Shown here: piece by piece, positions 52,010 to 61,466 of the stretch | How the letters are laid out: every line of letters begins with the position of its first letter | Position numbering within the stretch: position 1 is the stretch's first letter | Assembly (NCBI GenBank): GCA_022767745.1 | Contig: JALENN010000006.1 | Coordinates: forward strand, 372,001 to 436,000 | Length of the DNA stretch: 64,000 nt | Source: Alistipes sp. | Lineage (GTDB): Bacteria > Bacteroidota > Bacteroidia > Bacteroidales > Rikenellaceae | Direction: 5' to 3' | Made by a program: the position numbers and the translations under genes | Notes under the pieces: model-generated | Told to the model about the DNA's origin: nothing | The model's database searches: none | What the model saw: the letters and a program-made list of their open reading frames with translations, nothing else

Positions 52010-54484
52010 ATGAGAATCATCCGTTTTTTCGCACTAATTATGCTCGGTGCGGCCACGGCGGCCGCGGGTGTGGCCGCGGCGCAGGGGCGCGATGCCGCCA
52101 AGGGTGCTGCCGCACGCATGGCGGCGGAGGCCGTGTCGCCCGCCGCGGGCCGCGATACGCTGCCCGAGGGTACGGCCGTGCGTCTGGGACAGCAGGCCGC
52201 CGACCAGATCAACAACCGCCACTTCGGTGCCGATGCCCGTGTGGGCCTGGTGCTTGCGGGCGGCGGTGCGAGGGGACTCTACCACATAGGCGTGCTCCGC
52301 GCGCTGGAGGAGAACGGCATCCCCGTCGATTACGTTTCGGGCACCTCGATGGGTGCCATCGTGGCGGCGCTCTACGCCGCGGGCTACAGCCCCGAGGAGA
52401 TGGCGGCGATCGTGGCCTCGGGCGACGTCGAGCGCTGGATCTCGGGCCGCATCGACGACAAGTACCGCTTCTACTACACCGAGCGGGCCGACGGCCCCAC
52501 CATGCTCTCGGTCTATGCCGAGATGAAGCGCGACTCGGTGAGCAACAAGAACTCGCTGTCGCTGGCCCTGCCCCACGCCTTCATCAACACGGCGCAGATC
52601 GACCTGGCGCTGACGGGGCTCTTCGCGCCGGCGTCGACGGCGTGCGGCGGCGACTTCGACCGCCTGATGGTACCGTTCCGCTGCGCCGCCACCGACATGA
52701 ACGGCCACCGCGCCGTCGAGTTCTCGGAGGGCTACCTTCCGTTCGTGGTGCGCGCGTCGATGGCCTACCCGCTGGCGTTCCGCCCCGTGACCACCGACGA
52801 CGGCATGGTGCTGGTCGACGGCGGCTGCTACAACAACTTCCCGTGGCAGGTGCTCGACCGTGACTTCGCGCCCGACTTCCTCATAGGGTCGCAGTGCGTG
52901 GCCGACGACGAGTACGCCACGCAGGATTCGTCGGTCGAGCAGCAGGTGATGGCCCTCATCACCAGCCCCACGGACTATGTGCTGCCGGCGGGCCGCAGCG
53001 TGCTTATCAAGCGCGAGGTCGATGCCGGTGTGCTGGACTTCGCCGCGGGCATGGATATCATCGAGCAGGGCTACGAGGATGCCATGGCGATGATGCCCGA
53101 GCTGCTGGCGCGTCTCGACGCGCGCCGCACCCCCGCCGAGATGGCGGCACGGCGTGCCGAGTTCCGCGCGCGCTGCCCCGAGCTCGAGGTCAACGACTTC
53201 ACGGTCGAGGGGCTGCGCAAGCGCCAGAGCTACTACGCCCACACCTTCATGCACTTCGACGAGCGCCCGGGTGCGGGCGACGACAAGGGTCCCTTCGACT
53301 TCGAGACGGTCAAGGAGCGCTACTACTCGCTCATGGCCACCAACGAGTTCACGGCGAGCGCCCTCCCGTCGGTGCGCTACGACTCGGTGCGGCGCAACTA
53401 CGACATGACCTTCTACCTCGAGAGCAAGCCCCGCTGGCGGTTCCTCGTCGGCGGCAACATCTCGTCGACGGTCTTCAACCAGGCCTACGTGGGCTTCAAC
53501 TACTTCTCGGTGGGCCGCACGGCGCAGTACGCCCACGGTGACCTCTACCTCAGCCCCGTGTCGGTGATGGCGGGCATCGGCGGCCGCACGGTTATCCTCA
53601 AGCGCCGCCCGATGTATGTCGACTACGAGATGACGCTGTCGCACCGCACCACGCTGCACGGCACCTTCGGCAACATCACGCCCGTGCGCAACTCGATCGA
53701 GGCGCGCGTGAACGAGATCTTCTTCCATTCGGCCTTCGGCGTTGCGATGACGCGCAAGAGCATCGTCGAGGCGTCGGTCAACACGGGCTTCAACTACTAC
53801 GGCTACCAGGCCGACTACGACCCCCACGACACGCCCCACACCCACGACCGCTTCCGCTTCGTCGCGGGGCGCGTGGCGCTCGAGCGCAGCACGCTCGACA
53901 AGATAATCTACCCGACGCGCGGAACGAAGCTCTCGGTGTCGGCCATCGCCGTCCACGGCCGCGACTCCTACGAGAATGCCGCCACGCGCCTGTCGGGCCG
54001 CCGCGGGCAGGAGCTGCGCTCGTGGTTCGGCGGCAAGGTGCAGTGGGAGCACTACCCGGGCGACTGGCAGCGGTCGTGGTTCTCGATGGGGTATAACATC
54101 GAGGCGGTCTACACCAACCACCCGCGCTTCGGCAACACCGAGTCGACCATCCTCACGGCGCCGCGCTACGCCCCCATCTCGCACTCGAAGATGATCTACA
54201 TGCCCGACTACTTCGCCGACCGCTACCTTGCGGGCGGACTGATGCCCACGTTCGAGCTCATGCGCAGCTTCTACCTTCGGGCGAGCTTCTACGCCATGCT
54301 GCGCGACCGTACCTCGGCGCGCGACTACATGCGCTACATCAGCGACCTGACGCTGGTCTACCACACGCGTATCGGCCCCGTGAGCCTGTCGCTCACGAAG
54401 TACGACCTCGACTCGTGGAACAATATGTACGTAACCTTCAACTTCGGCTACCCCATCTTCGGCCGCAAGGCCCTCTACTATTGA
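52010..54484 (+). CDS. Patatin-like phospholipase with Omp85-type barrel
   Basis: The 824-residue exported protein combines a patatin domain (about 80-290) with an outer-membrane barrel (about 470-824), a layout known from type Vd autotransporters such as PlpD. A signal peptide (MRIIRFFALIMLGAATAAAGVAAAQG) comes first. The lipase shows the oxyanion loop GGGARGLYHIGVL, the nucleophile GTSMGAIVAAL and the dyad aspartate VDGGCYNNFPW. A POTRA-like linker (about 370-460) leads to barrel strands ending FNFGYPIFGRKALYY with a terminal aromatic residue. It would place a phospholipase at the cell surface. The barrel lacks an obvious cleavage site. The next gene starts 71 bases later. Confidence 0.92.
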   Translation: MRIIRFFALIMLGAATAAAGVAAAQGRDAAKGAAARMAAEAVSPAAGRDTLPEGTAVRLGQQAADQINNRHFGADARVGLVLAGGGARGLYHIGVLRALEENGIPVDYVSGTSMGAIVAALYAAGYSPEEMAAIVASGDVERWISGRIDDKYRFYYTERADGPTMLSVYAEMKRDSVSNKNSLSLALPHAFINTAQIDLALTGLFAPASTACGGDFDRLMVPFRCAATDMNGHRAVEFSEGYLPFVVRASMAYPLAFRPVTTDDGMVLVDGGCYNNFPWQVLDRDFAPDFLIGSQCVADDEYATQDSSVEQQVMALITSPTDYVLPAGRSVLIKREVDAGVLDFAAGMDIIEQGYEDAMAMMPELLARLDARRTPAEMAARRAEFRARCPELEVNDFTVEGLRKRQSYYAHTFMHFDERPGAGDDKGPFDFETVKERYYSLMATNEFTASALPSVRYDSVRRNYDMTFYLESKPRWRFLVGGNISSTVFNQAYVGFNYFSVGRTAQYAHGDLYLSPVSVMAGIGGRTVILKRRPMYVDYEMTLSHRTTLHGTFGNITPVRNSIEARVNEIFFHSAFGVAMTRKSIVEASVNTGFNYYGYQADYDPHDTPHTHDRFRFVAGRVALERSTLDKIIYPTRGTKLSVSAIAVHGRDSYENAATRLSGRRGQELRSWFGGKVQWEHYPGDWQRSWFSMGYNIEAVYTNHPRFGNTESTILTAPRYAPISHSKMIYMPDYFADRYLAGGLMPTFELMRSFYLRASFYAMLRDRTSARDYMRYISDLTLVYHTRIGPVSLSLTKYDLDSWNNMYVTFNFGYPIFGRKALYY

Positions 54485-54555
54485 CGGAGGCCGGCGGCGC
54501 GGGGCGAACCCGCGCCGCCGGTGTTGTCGCCGGGGCCGCGTAAACGACTACAGAC

Positions 54556-56502
54556 ATGAGACGAAGGAAAATGACGGCCCTGCTGCTTGTCGCGGCGGCC
54601 GTGGCGACGGTTGCAGCGTACGGAATTATGCTTGCGCGCCGCGCCGACATCGGGATATACCCCATGCGGCCCGACCACAGGATCGACTGCCGCGAGGGCG
54701 AGCTCTACCGCCGCCTGCTCGACCACGGGGCCGAGGGGGCCGACTGGAGCCTTCTGGACGGCACGCTGGAGTACGTGGCGGGCGAGTACGACTGCTCCGA
54801 CTTCCGTCTGGTGAACCTTGTGCGCATACTCTACGAGTACGGCGACGCGGTCCCGCAGCCTGTGATGGAGCGCATCGAGCGCACGGTCACGGGCTTCAGG
54901 TTCTGGTGGGACGACGCTGGCGGCAACTCGATGTGCTACTGGAGCGAGAACCACCAGATACTCTTCGCCTCGGCCGAATACCTGCTGGGGCGCTACTTTC
55001 CCGACGCGCACTTCACGAAGGCGGGGCTCTCGGGCCGCGCGCTGGCTGAGCGCGGCAGGCGGCGCATAGCCGAATGGCTGGAGCTGCGGTGGCGCTACGG
55101 CTTCTCGGAGTACTGCTCCAACGTCTATTACCGCGAGGACATCGCGGCGCTGGTGAACATCATCGACTACACCGACGACGAGGCGCTGCGGCGCCGTGCC
55201 TCGATCGTGCTCGACCTGCTCTTCTACGACCTCGTGTCGCACGGCCTGGGCGGGAACGTGGTGTCGGCCTCGTCGCGCGCCTACCGCGACAACCGCCGCG
55301 CCAACGACTTCGACGGCCTGCCGCGCTATCTGGGCGGCGAGGAGGGCTACATGCCGCGCTCGGCCATGCTCTACGGCCTTGCCGTCACCGGCCGCTACCG
55401 CGTGCCGCCGGTGATGGTGTCGATCTTCAACGACCGCTCGGAGCAGGTCGTAAGGCAGGACAACGGCATCGACGCGGCCGACCTGTCGCGCTGCGGCCTG
55501 CTGGGCACCGGCGAGCGGCAGGTGATGATGCAGTTCGGCATGGAGGCCTTCGTCAACCCGCCCGTCGCGGCGAACACCATGCGCGTGCTGAAGGAGAAAC
55601 GCATGTTCGGCAACGCCTTCCTCGCCGACATGAGGTGGTTCGACCTTCCGCTCGTGGGCGACACGTGGGTTATGCGTGCGCTGATGGGGCTGCTGCACCC
55701 CGTCTTCGAGGGCACGGCGCTGCAGCGCGCCAACACCTACACCTACCGCACGCGCTGCTACTCGATCTACACGGTGCAGGCGCACCATCCGGGCCTCACG
55801 GCCGACCAGCAGCACGTCTTCGGCGTCAACATGTCGGACGGCGTGTCGATCTACCACACCCACCCCGCCGCGGGGCCTGACAGCAGGCAGATGTCGCCCA
55901 ACTTCTGGGTCGGGTACGGCCGCCTGCCCCACTCGGTGCAGGAGCGCAACGTGAACCTCACGATGTACAGGATCCCCGCCCGCAGGACTATGCTCGAGGG
56001 CGAGCTGCTCGACTATACGTACCTGTTTGTCCCCGAGGCGGAGATGGACACCGTGGCGGTCGATGGCAACCGCCTCTTCGGCCGCGTCGGCGACGCCTAC
56101 TGCGCCTTCATCGCGGGCGGCCGGCTCGAACGGGCGGAGGTTGAGGGCGGCGCCATCTACATCCAGCGCGGGCGGCGGCAGTTCTGGGTCACCGAGATGG
56201 GGTCGCGCGACAGCGACGGCGACTTCCGTTCGTTCGTGGGCCGCGTGTCGGCGAACCGCTGCGCGGAGGAGGAGGGTACGCTCCGATACGAGTCGGCGGG
56301 CCGCAGCTACGCGCTGAGGTTCGGGGGCTGCTTTACGGTCGACGGCACGCCCGTCGACACCGATTACGACGGCTACGAGTCGTCGTACGTCACCGCGCGC
56401 CGCGACGACCGCGAACGGGTCTTCGCCTGCGGCGGCGACACGCTTGTGCTGAACTTTACGGATAACGTCAGGGCGTACGACTGCGCCGGGGCGGATGATT
56501 GA
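54556..56502 (+). CDS. Unidentified 648-aa membrane-anchored protein
   Basis: The protein has an N-terminal signal anchor (MTALLLVAAAVATVAAYGIML). A helical half follows (about 50-380), with WSENHQILFASAEYLLGRYFP and YGFSEYCSNVYYREDIAALVNIIDYTDD. A beta-rich half (about 400-648) includes TRCYSIYTVQAHHPGL, GVSIYHTHPAAGP and FWVGYGRLPHSVQ. An alpha/alpha-toroid followed by a beta-sandwich is the architecture of heparinase- and alginate-type polysaccharide lyases. Histidines and tyrosines at the expected join (HHP, HTHP) are consistent with this, but the family is not recognised. It ends 17 bases before the tandem ABC ATPase gene and is probably co-transcribed with it. Confidence 0.72.
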   Translation: MRRRKMTALLLVAAAVATVAAYGIMLARRADIGIYPMRPDHRIDCREGELYRRLLDHGAEGADWSLLDGTLEYVAGEYDCSDFRLVNLVRILYEYGDAVPQPVMERIERTVTGFRFWWDDAGGNSMCYWSENHQILFASAEYLLGRYFPDAHFTKAGLSGRALAERGRRRIAEWLELRWRYGFSEYCSNVYYREDIAALVNIIDYTDDEALRRRASIVLDLLFYDLVSHGLGGNVVSASSRAYRDNRRANDFDGLPRYLGGEEGYMPRSAMLYGLAVTGRYRVPPVMVSIFNDRSEQVVRQDNGIDAADLSRCGLLGTGERQVMMQFGMEAFVNPPVAANTMRVLKEKRMFGNAFLADMRWFDLPLVGDTWVMRALMGLLHPVFEGTALQRANTYTYRTRCYSIYTVQAHHPGLTADQQHVFGVNMSDGVSIYHTHPAAGPDSRQMSPNFWVGYGRLPHSVQERNVNLTMYRIPARRTMLEGELLDYTYLFVPEAEMDTVAVDGNRLFGRVGDAYCAFIAGGRLERAEVEGGAIYIQRGRRQFWVTEMGSRDSDGDFRSFVGRVSANRCAEEEGTLRYESAGRSYALRFGGCFTVDGTPVDTDYDGYESSYVTARRDDRERVFACGGDTLVLNFTDNVRAYDCAGADD

Positions 56503-56519
56503 CATATTTTTTACGAGTT

Positions 56520-57965
56520 ATGATCTGTGATACGGATGTAAGGCCTCTGATCGAGATGCGGGGCGGCATTGCCGCCGACCCTGCGCGGAGGCTTGCCGCG
56601 GCGGCCGACTTCACGCTGCGGCGCGGCCGCCATGTGGCCGTCACGGGAGGCAACGGCAGCGGCAAGAGCACGCTGGTGAAGATGGTGACGGGAGGACTCT
56701 ACCTGCGTCAGGGGAGCATCGCGTACGGCTTCCGCGAGGGCGTGCGCCTCTACGAGGCGGTGCGCACGGTATGTTTTAACGACGCCTACGGCACGGCCGA
56801 GTCGCCCTACTACTACCAGCAGCGGTGGAACGCCTCCGACCGCGCCGCATCGCCCTCCGTCGGGTCGCTGCTCACGGGGGCCGAGGCCGCGGGCGAGGCG
56901 TGGCGCGACGAGCTGTTCGGTCTGCTGGGGCTGCGGCCGCTGTTCGACCGCGAGCTGGTGACGCTCTCGAGCGGCGAGCTGCGCCGCTACCACATAGCGC
57001 GTGCGCTGCTCACGGCGCCCGAGGTGCTGGTACTCGAGAGCCCCTTCATCGGGCTCGACCCGCCGACGCGCGAGCTGCTGTGCGAGGTGATGGAGCGTGT
57101 GGCCGAACGCCTGGGCGTCACCTTCGTGCTGACGCTCACGTCGGCGTCGGAGGCGCCGCGCATGGTGTCGGAGGTCTACCGCATGGATGCCATGCGCTGC
57201 ACGGGCCCCATGGGCGTGGCCGAGGCGGTGGCTGCGGAACAGGCCGCGCGTGGCGACGAACCCCTGCCCTGCCTTCCCGCGCCGACGCACGACACGCCGC
57301 GCTACGACCGTGTCGTCGAGCTGCGCGACGCCACCATATCCTACGGCGCGCGCACCGTCTTCAGCCACCTCGACTGGCGCGTCGCCTCGGGCGAGGGGTG
57401 GAACGTCACGGGCCGCAACGGCAGCGGCAAGAGCACGCTGCTGAGCCTCGTCTGCGCCGACAACCCGCGCGCCTATGCGCTCGACCTGACGCTCTTCGAC
57501 CGCCGCCGCGGCACGGGCGAGAGCATCTGGGACATCAAGAGCCACATCGGCTACCTCTCGCCCGAGATGCACCGCGCCTTTACGGACGACGTGCCGGCTG
57601 TGGAGGTCGTCGCCTCGGGCCTCTTCGATGCCGTCGGGGGCGGCCGCCGCATCACCGACAGCCTGCGCGCCGCGGCCCTGCCGTGGATGGAGGCGCTCGG
57701 GGCGGGACACCTCGCCGGGCGCAGCTTCGTGCGCCTGTCGAGCGGCGAGCAGCGTCTGGTGCTGCTGGCGCGGGCCTTTGTCAAGGACCCCGACCTGCTT
57801 ATCCTCGACGAGCCGTTCCAGGGTCTCGACCCCGTGGTGCGGGCGCGCGCCAAACGCGTGGTGGAGGCCTTCTGCAGCCGCCCCAACAAGGCGCTGCTCT
57901 TTGTTACGCACTACCCCGAACTGCTGCCCTCGGCCATAAACCGCACCCTGCGGCTGGGCGAGTAA
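56520..57965 (+). CDS. Tandem ABC ATPase (ModF-like)
   Basis: The 481-residue cytoplasmic protein has two nucleotide-binding domains and no membrane part. NBD1 (about 1-230) has GGNGSGKST and LSSGELRR, but its Walker B reads VLVLESPFIGLD, in which the usual D-E pair is changed to E-S. NBD2 (about 260-481) has GRNGSGKST, LSSGEQRLVLLARAF and an intact LLILDEPFQGLD. So only the second site appears fully competent for hydrolysis. The layout is that of ModF/PhrA-type proteins, whose function is not settled. I use the ATG at 56520; the track's longer form begins at TTG. It follows the 648-aa gene closely and ends at a clear terminator. Confidence 0.85.
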   Translation: MICDTDVRPLIEMRGGIAADPARRLAAAADFTLRRGRHVAVTGGNGSGKSTLVKMVTGGLYLRQGSIAYGFREGVRLYEAVRTVCFNDAYGTAESPYYYQQRWNASDRAASPSVGSLLTGAEAAGEAWRDELFGLLGLRPLFDRELVTLSSGELRRYHIARALLTAPEVLVLESPFIGLDPPTRELLCEVMERVAERLGVTFVLTLTSASEAPRMVSEVYRMDAMRCTGPMGVAEAVAAEQAARGDEPLPCLPAPTHDTPRYDRVVELRDATISYGARTVFSHLDWRVASGEGWNVTGRNGSGKSTLLSLVCADNPRAYALDLTLFDRRRGTGESIWDIKSHIGYLSPEMHRAFTDDVPAVEVVASGLFDAVGGGRRITDSLRAAALPWMEALGAGHLAGRSFVRLSSGEQRLVLLARAFVKDPDLLILDEPFQGLDPVVRARAKRVVEAFCSRPNKALLFVTHYPELLPSAINRTLRLGE

Positions 57966-57990
57966 CGGCGGCGACAAACATAAAACATAA

Positions 57991-58017
57991 AAAAGGAGGC
58001 CGAAAAAGCCTCCTTTT
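57991..58017 (+). terminator. Terminator of the ABC ATPase gene
   Basis: AAAAGGAGGC / GCCTCCTTTT forms a 10-bp stem with a 7-base loop. Confidence 0.85.
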
Positions 58018-58313
58018 GTGTCTTCTGTATTTTCAGTGTCCTTTACCGTACCCTGTCCTGCACCTTTGCCTGCACCTTTCCCCGCACTCTTTCCTGCACC
58101 TTCGCCTGCACTCTTTCTGTACCCTTCTCTGCGCCCTTTCTGTGCCGTCGGCCCTGCCTTTTCCGGCACCCCGTTTGCCGCCCGAAAACCTGCGGCCCTC
58201 TTTTCGGCCCTTTTCGGGGGATATGGCTGCACGGGACGCTCCGCCTGCGGGATTTTATGCTCTCTGCCCGATGGTCCGCCAAAACCGCCATTTACGGCGT
58301 TTTGCGCGGGGCG
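58018..58313. other. Pyrimidine-rich spacer with CCTGCACCTTT repeats
   Basis: Between convergent genes, the plus strand is almost all C and T. From about 58040 to 58140 imperfect units CCTGCACCTTT, CCGCACTCTTT, CCTGCACCTTC and CCTGCACTCTTT recur about every 12-13 bases. A weak hairpin (AAAACCGCC/GGCGTTTT, 58281-58303) may end the minus-strand operon. No gene is supported. Confidence 0.6.
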
Positions 58314-60158
58314 CTATGCGAGGCTCTGCAGCTCGATCAGCTTGGCGTAGATGCCGCCGCGGGCCAGCAGCTCGGCATGGGTACCCTGCTCGGCGATGCG
58401 TCCCTGCTCGATGACAAGGATGCGGTCGGCGTTGTGTATGGTGCTCAGACGGTGGGCTATGACTATCGACGTGCGGCCCTTGAGCAGCGACGTGAGGGCC
58501 TCCTGCACCAGCTTCTCGCTCTCGGTGTCGAGGGCCGAGGTGGCCTCGTCGAGGATGAGTATCTCGGGGTTCTTGAGCACGGCGCGCGCTATGCTGAGGC
58601 GCTGGCGCTGGCCGCCCGAGAGTTTCGAGCCGCGGTCGCCGATGTTGGTGTCGTAGCCGTCGGGGGTCTGTATGATGAACTCGTGGGCGTTTGCGACGCG
58701 TGCCGCGGCCTCGATCTGCTCGTCGGTGACGTCGTTGCGGCCCATGGCTATGTTGTTGCGTATCGAGTCGTTGAACAGCACCGTATCCTGCGACACGATT
58801 CCCATGTGGGCGCGGAGGCTCTCCTGCGTGTAGTCGCCGAGGGGCACGCCGTCGATGAGGATCTGGCCGCGTGCGGGGTCGTAGAAGCGGGGTATGAGCT
58901 CGCTTATGGTCGACTTGCCGCCGCCCGAGGGGCCTACCAGGGCCACGGTCTCGCCCTTGCGCACGGTGAACGATATGTCGTGCAGCACCTCGCGCGCGTC
59001 GTCGTACGAGAAGGATACGTTGCGGAACTCTATGCTGTGGTTGAAGTGTTCGAGGGTGCGGGCATCGGGACGGTCCTCGACGCGGCTGCGGGCGTCGAGT
59101 ATCGAGAATATGCGCTCGCCTGCGGCCAGGCCCTGGTTGATGTTCGCGAACTGGTCGATCAGGGCGCGCAGCGGGCGCGTTATCTGCGAGAAGGCGGCGA
59201 TGTAGGCCACGAACCACGATGCCGACATCGAGCCGCGCATGACGAGCATGCCGCCGAAGATGAGCACCACCGATATGGCCGTTATGCCGAGGAACTCGCT
59301 CATGGGCGATGCGAGCTGCTGCTTGCGCGCCATCGAGAGCAGTATCTCCGACATGCGGGCGTTCACGACGCTGAACTTGCGGCGCATGTAGTCGAAGGCG
59401 TTGTATCCCTTCACTATCTTCACGGCCGAGAGCGACTCCTCCATTATGCTGACCATGTCGCCCATACGCTCCTGTCCCTCGCGGGCGGGGAGACGCAGGC
59501 GCTTGACTACGGCGCCTATGACGAATGCCACCAGCGGCAGGTAGAGCACCGAGAAGAGCGTGAGCTCCCACGATATCTTGAGCATCATTACGATGTATCC
59601 GACGATGAGGAACGGCTCGCGGAAGAGCACCTGCAGCGTGTTGGTGATGCAGAACTGCACCATCATCACGTCGGAGGTTATCTTCGACATTATGTCGCCC
59701 TTGCGCTGGTCGCTGAAGTATCCTATGTGCATTCCCATCGTGTGAGCGAACATCTCGTTTCGCATCTTCTCGAGGGTGCGCATTCGCATGGTCTCGACGG
59801 TCATTGCCCCGAGGTAGCGGAAGAGGTTGCTGAGCAGGTTCGAGGCGATGAGTATTGCCGAGAGCAGCATGAGCAGGTACGTTATGTTGAACTGCTCGCC
59901 GAAGACGGCGGTGTAGGCGTAGCATAGCACCTCGTTCAGACACTCGCCCGAGAGGCGTATGCGCGGCATCTCGTATGTGGGAACGAAGGTGTATCCGTCG
60001 GAGAAGAGCGAGCTCACGATGGGCATTATCATCGTGTAGGTGAAGGTGTTGAATACGGCGTGCAGCACCGAGTAGAAGAAGTAGGGCACGGTGTATCGGC
60101 TCAGGGGCCTTGCGAAGCCCAGCAGACGCCAGTAGGTTTTCAACATCGTAATTTTCAT
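58314..60158 (-). CDS. ABC exporter, permease-ATPase fusion (MsbA-like)
   Basis: The 614-residue half-transporter has six membrane helices in the N-terminal 330 residues (LSRYTVPYFFYSVLHAVFNTFTYTMIM; ITYLLMLLSAILIASNLLSNLF; EPFLIVGYIVMML; LTLFSVLYLPLVAFVIGAVV). A C-terminal nucleotide-binding domain has Walker A GPSGGGKST, signature LSGGQRQRLSIARAVL and Walker B ILILDEATSALD, then the H-loop IVIAHRLSTI. Proteins of this type export lipids, lipid A precursors or drugs as homodimers. It begins 20 bases after the DHH phosphoesterase gene on the same strand and is probably translated from the same mRNA. Identity with the essential lipid A flippase is plausible but not proven. Confidence 0.92.
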   Translation of the reverse strand: MKITMLKTYWRLLGFARPLSRYTVPYFFYSVLHAVFNTFTYTMIMPIVSSLFSDGYTFVPTYEMPRIRLSGECLNEVLCYAYTAVFGEQFNITYLLMLLSAILIASNLLSNLFRYLGAMTVETMRMRTLEKMRNEMFAHTMGMHIGYFSDQRKGDIMSKITSDVMMVQFCITNTLQVLFREPFLIVGYIVMMLKISWELTLFSVLYLPLVAFVIGAVVKRLRLPAREGQERMGDMVSIMEESLSAVKIVKGYNAFDYMRRKFSVVNARMSEILLSMARKQQLASPMSEFLGITAISVVLIFGGMLVMRGSMSASWFVAYIAAFSQITRPLRALIDQFANINQGLAAGERIFSILDARSRVEDRPDARTLEHFNHSIEFRNVSFSYDDAREVLHDISFTVRKGETVALVGPSGGGKSTISELIPRFYDPARGQILIDGVPLGDYTQESLRAHMGIVSQDTVLFNDSIRNNIAMGRNDVTDEQIEAAARVANAHEFIIQTPDGYDTNIGDRGSKLSGGQRQRLSIARAVLKNPEILILDEATSALDTESEKLVQEALTSLLKGRTSIVIAHRLSTIHNADRILVIEQGRIAEQGTHAELLARGGIYAKLIELQSLA

Positions 60159-60178
60159 CGCGCGGGCTTGTTATCGGT

Positions 60179-61207
60179 TCAGAGGAGTCCTTCGGCGGCG
60201 AATTCGTCGACGGCGCGTTCAAACCGGGCGATTGTCTGTGCCATGGGCTCGAACGACTTTCCGCCTGCGGCGTTGCGGTGGCCTCCGCCGTTGAAGTAGC
60301 GGCCCGCGAAGAGGTTGACGTCCACATCGCCGCGCGAGCGCAGCGACACGCGTATGAAGTCGTGGTGCTCGATGAATATGGCCGACATCTTCATCTTCTT
60401 GATTGTGAGGGGGTAGTTTACGAAGCCCTCGCTGTCGCCCTGCTGGAACCAGTATCGGCGCATCTCCTCCTCGGTGAGCGACATGTGGGCCACGGTGCCG
60501 CGGCGCAGGATGCGCATCTTGCGGTTTATGACATATCCGAAGAGGCGTGCGCGCCCCTCGGTGAACGAGTTGTAGACGTTGTTGTAGATCGTGGGCACGT
60601 CGATGCCGGTCTCCACGAGCGCGGCCACGGCGTGGAAGAGGTCGGGCGTGAGGAACGAGAACGAGAAGTTGCCCGTGTCGGTCATCATGCCTACGTAGAG
60701 CACTTCGGCCTGCGATTTCGATATGCTCTGCCGGCCCCACAGCGCCTCGATTATGCGGTAGATGAGGTAGCACGTGCTCGACGACTCGGGGTGCGAGAAG
60801 CTCAGGTCGAAGGGCTCGGTGGGGTTGAGGTGGTGGTCGATGAGGATGCGCCGTGCCGAGGTGTTTGCCGCTATTACGTCGCTCAGGGCGTCGAGGCGCG
60901 AGAGCGAGTGGAAGTCGAGGCAGAATATGAGGTCGGCCTCTTCGACGGCGCGGGCGGCGCGCTGCTCGTCGTCATGCTTGAAAATGACGATGTCGCGTAT
61001 GCCGGCCATCCAGTCGAGGTAATAGGGGTATTTGTTGGGTACGATGCACGTAACGGTGTGGCCTGCGCGGCGCAGGGCCTCGGCCCACGCGAGCGACGAG
61101 CCTACGGCGTCGCCGTCGGGATTGGTGTGGGAAAGTGTGACGATCTTGCGCGCCGGCGAGGCGAGCAGTTCGCGCAGGGCCTCTATGTCGGGACGAGATA
61201 ATTCCAT
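60179..61207 (-). CDS. DHH-family phosphoesterase (NrnA-like)
   Basis: The 342-residue cytoplasmic enzyme belongs to the DHH-DHHA1 group that degrades nanoRNA, pAp or cyclic dinucleotides. Metal motifs are HTNPDGDAVGSSLAW, LDFHSLSRLD and LIDHHLNP (DHH), followed by GMMTDTGNF. The DHHA1 substrate-binding motif is GGGHRNAAGG near the C-terminus. The ATG at 61207 is chosen because the family begins there and the longer frame contains the promoter region. It is the first gene of an operon with the ABC exporter; a TACCTTTG promoter is at 61230-61237. The exact substrate (oligonucleotide versus pAp or c-di-AMP products) is not decided by sequence. Confidence 0.92.
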   Translation of the reverse strand: MELSRPDIEALRELLASPARKIVTLSHTNPDGDAVGSSLAWAEALRRAGHTVTCIVPNKYPYYLDWMAGIRDIVIFKHDDEQRAARAVEEADLIFCLDFHSLSRLDALSDVIAANTSARRILIDHHLNPTEPFDLSFSHPESSSTCYLIYRIIEALWGRQSISKSQAEVLYVGMMTDTGNFSFSFLTPDLFHAVAALVETGIDVPTIYNNVYNSFTEGRARLFGYVINRKMRILRRGTVAHMSLTEEEMRRYWFQQGDSEGFVNYPLTIKKMKMSAIFIEHHDFIRVSLRSRGDVDVNLFAGRYFNGGGHRNAAGGKSFEPMAQTIARFERAVDEFAAEGLL

Positions 61208-61466
61208 TGTCAGAAGTTTACCGAGACTGCAAAGGTAGTAAAAACTTCGCCAATTCCCATAATGGGAGGTGCTTTTTGTCGCCGTGCGGGCGATTGTAGT
61301 GGAGTTTCGGAACAGTTTTGACGCGCTTGCACCGCCGTGGGCTTGTGTGTATTGAAGAAATTTTATAAATTGCGTCACCGTTGCCCCCGCCCCGCCGCCG
61401 CGGCGGGATGCGGGCTCCGCACGGCACCTAGAAACCAACTGCAAACCTGATAAAACCACTTGTCTG
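61208..61466. other. Divergent spacer between NrnA-like and GH101-like genes
   Basis: On the minus strand TACCTTTG (61230-61237) is an exact -7 element 23 bases upstream of the NrnA-like start. The plus side has an AT-rich patch near 61356-61371 but no exact promoter. Nothing else is seen. Confidence 0.55.

Noticed and set aside
52034-54364. 776-aa minus ORF
   Set aside because: It is antisense to the patatin/barrel gene; composition is a mirror of the GC-rich codons.
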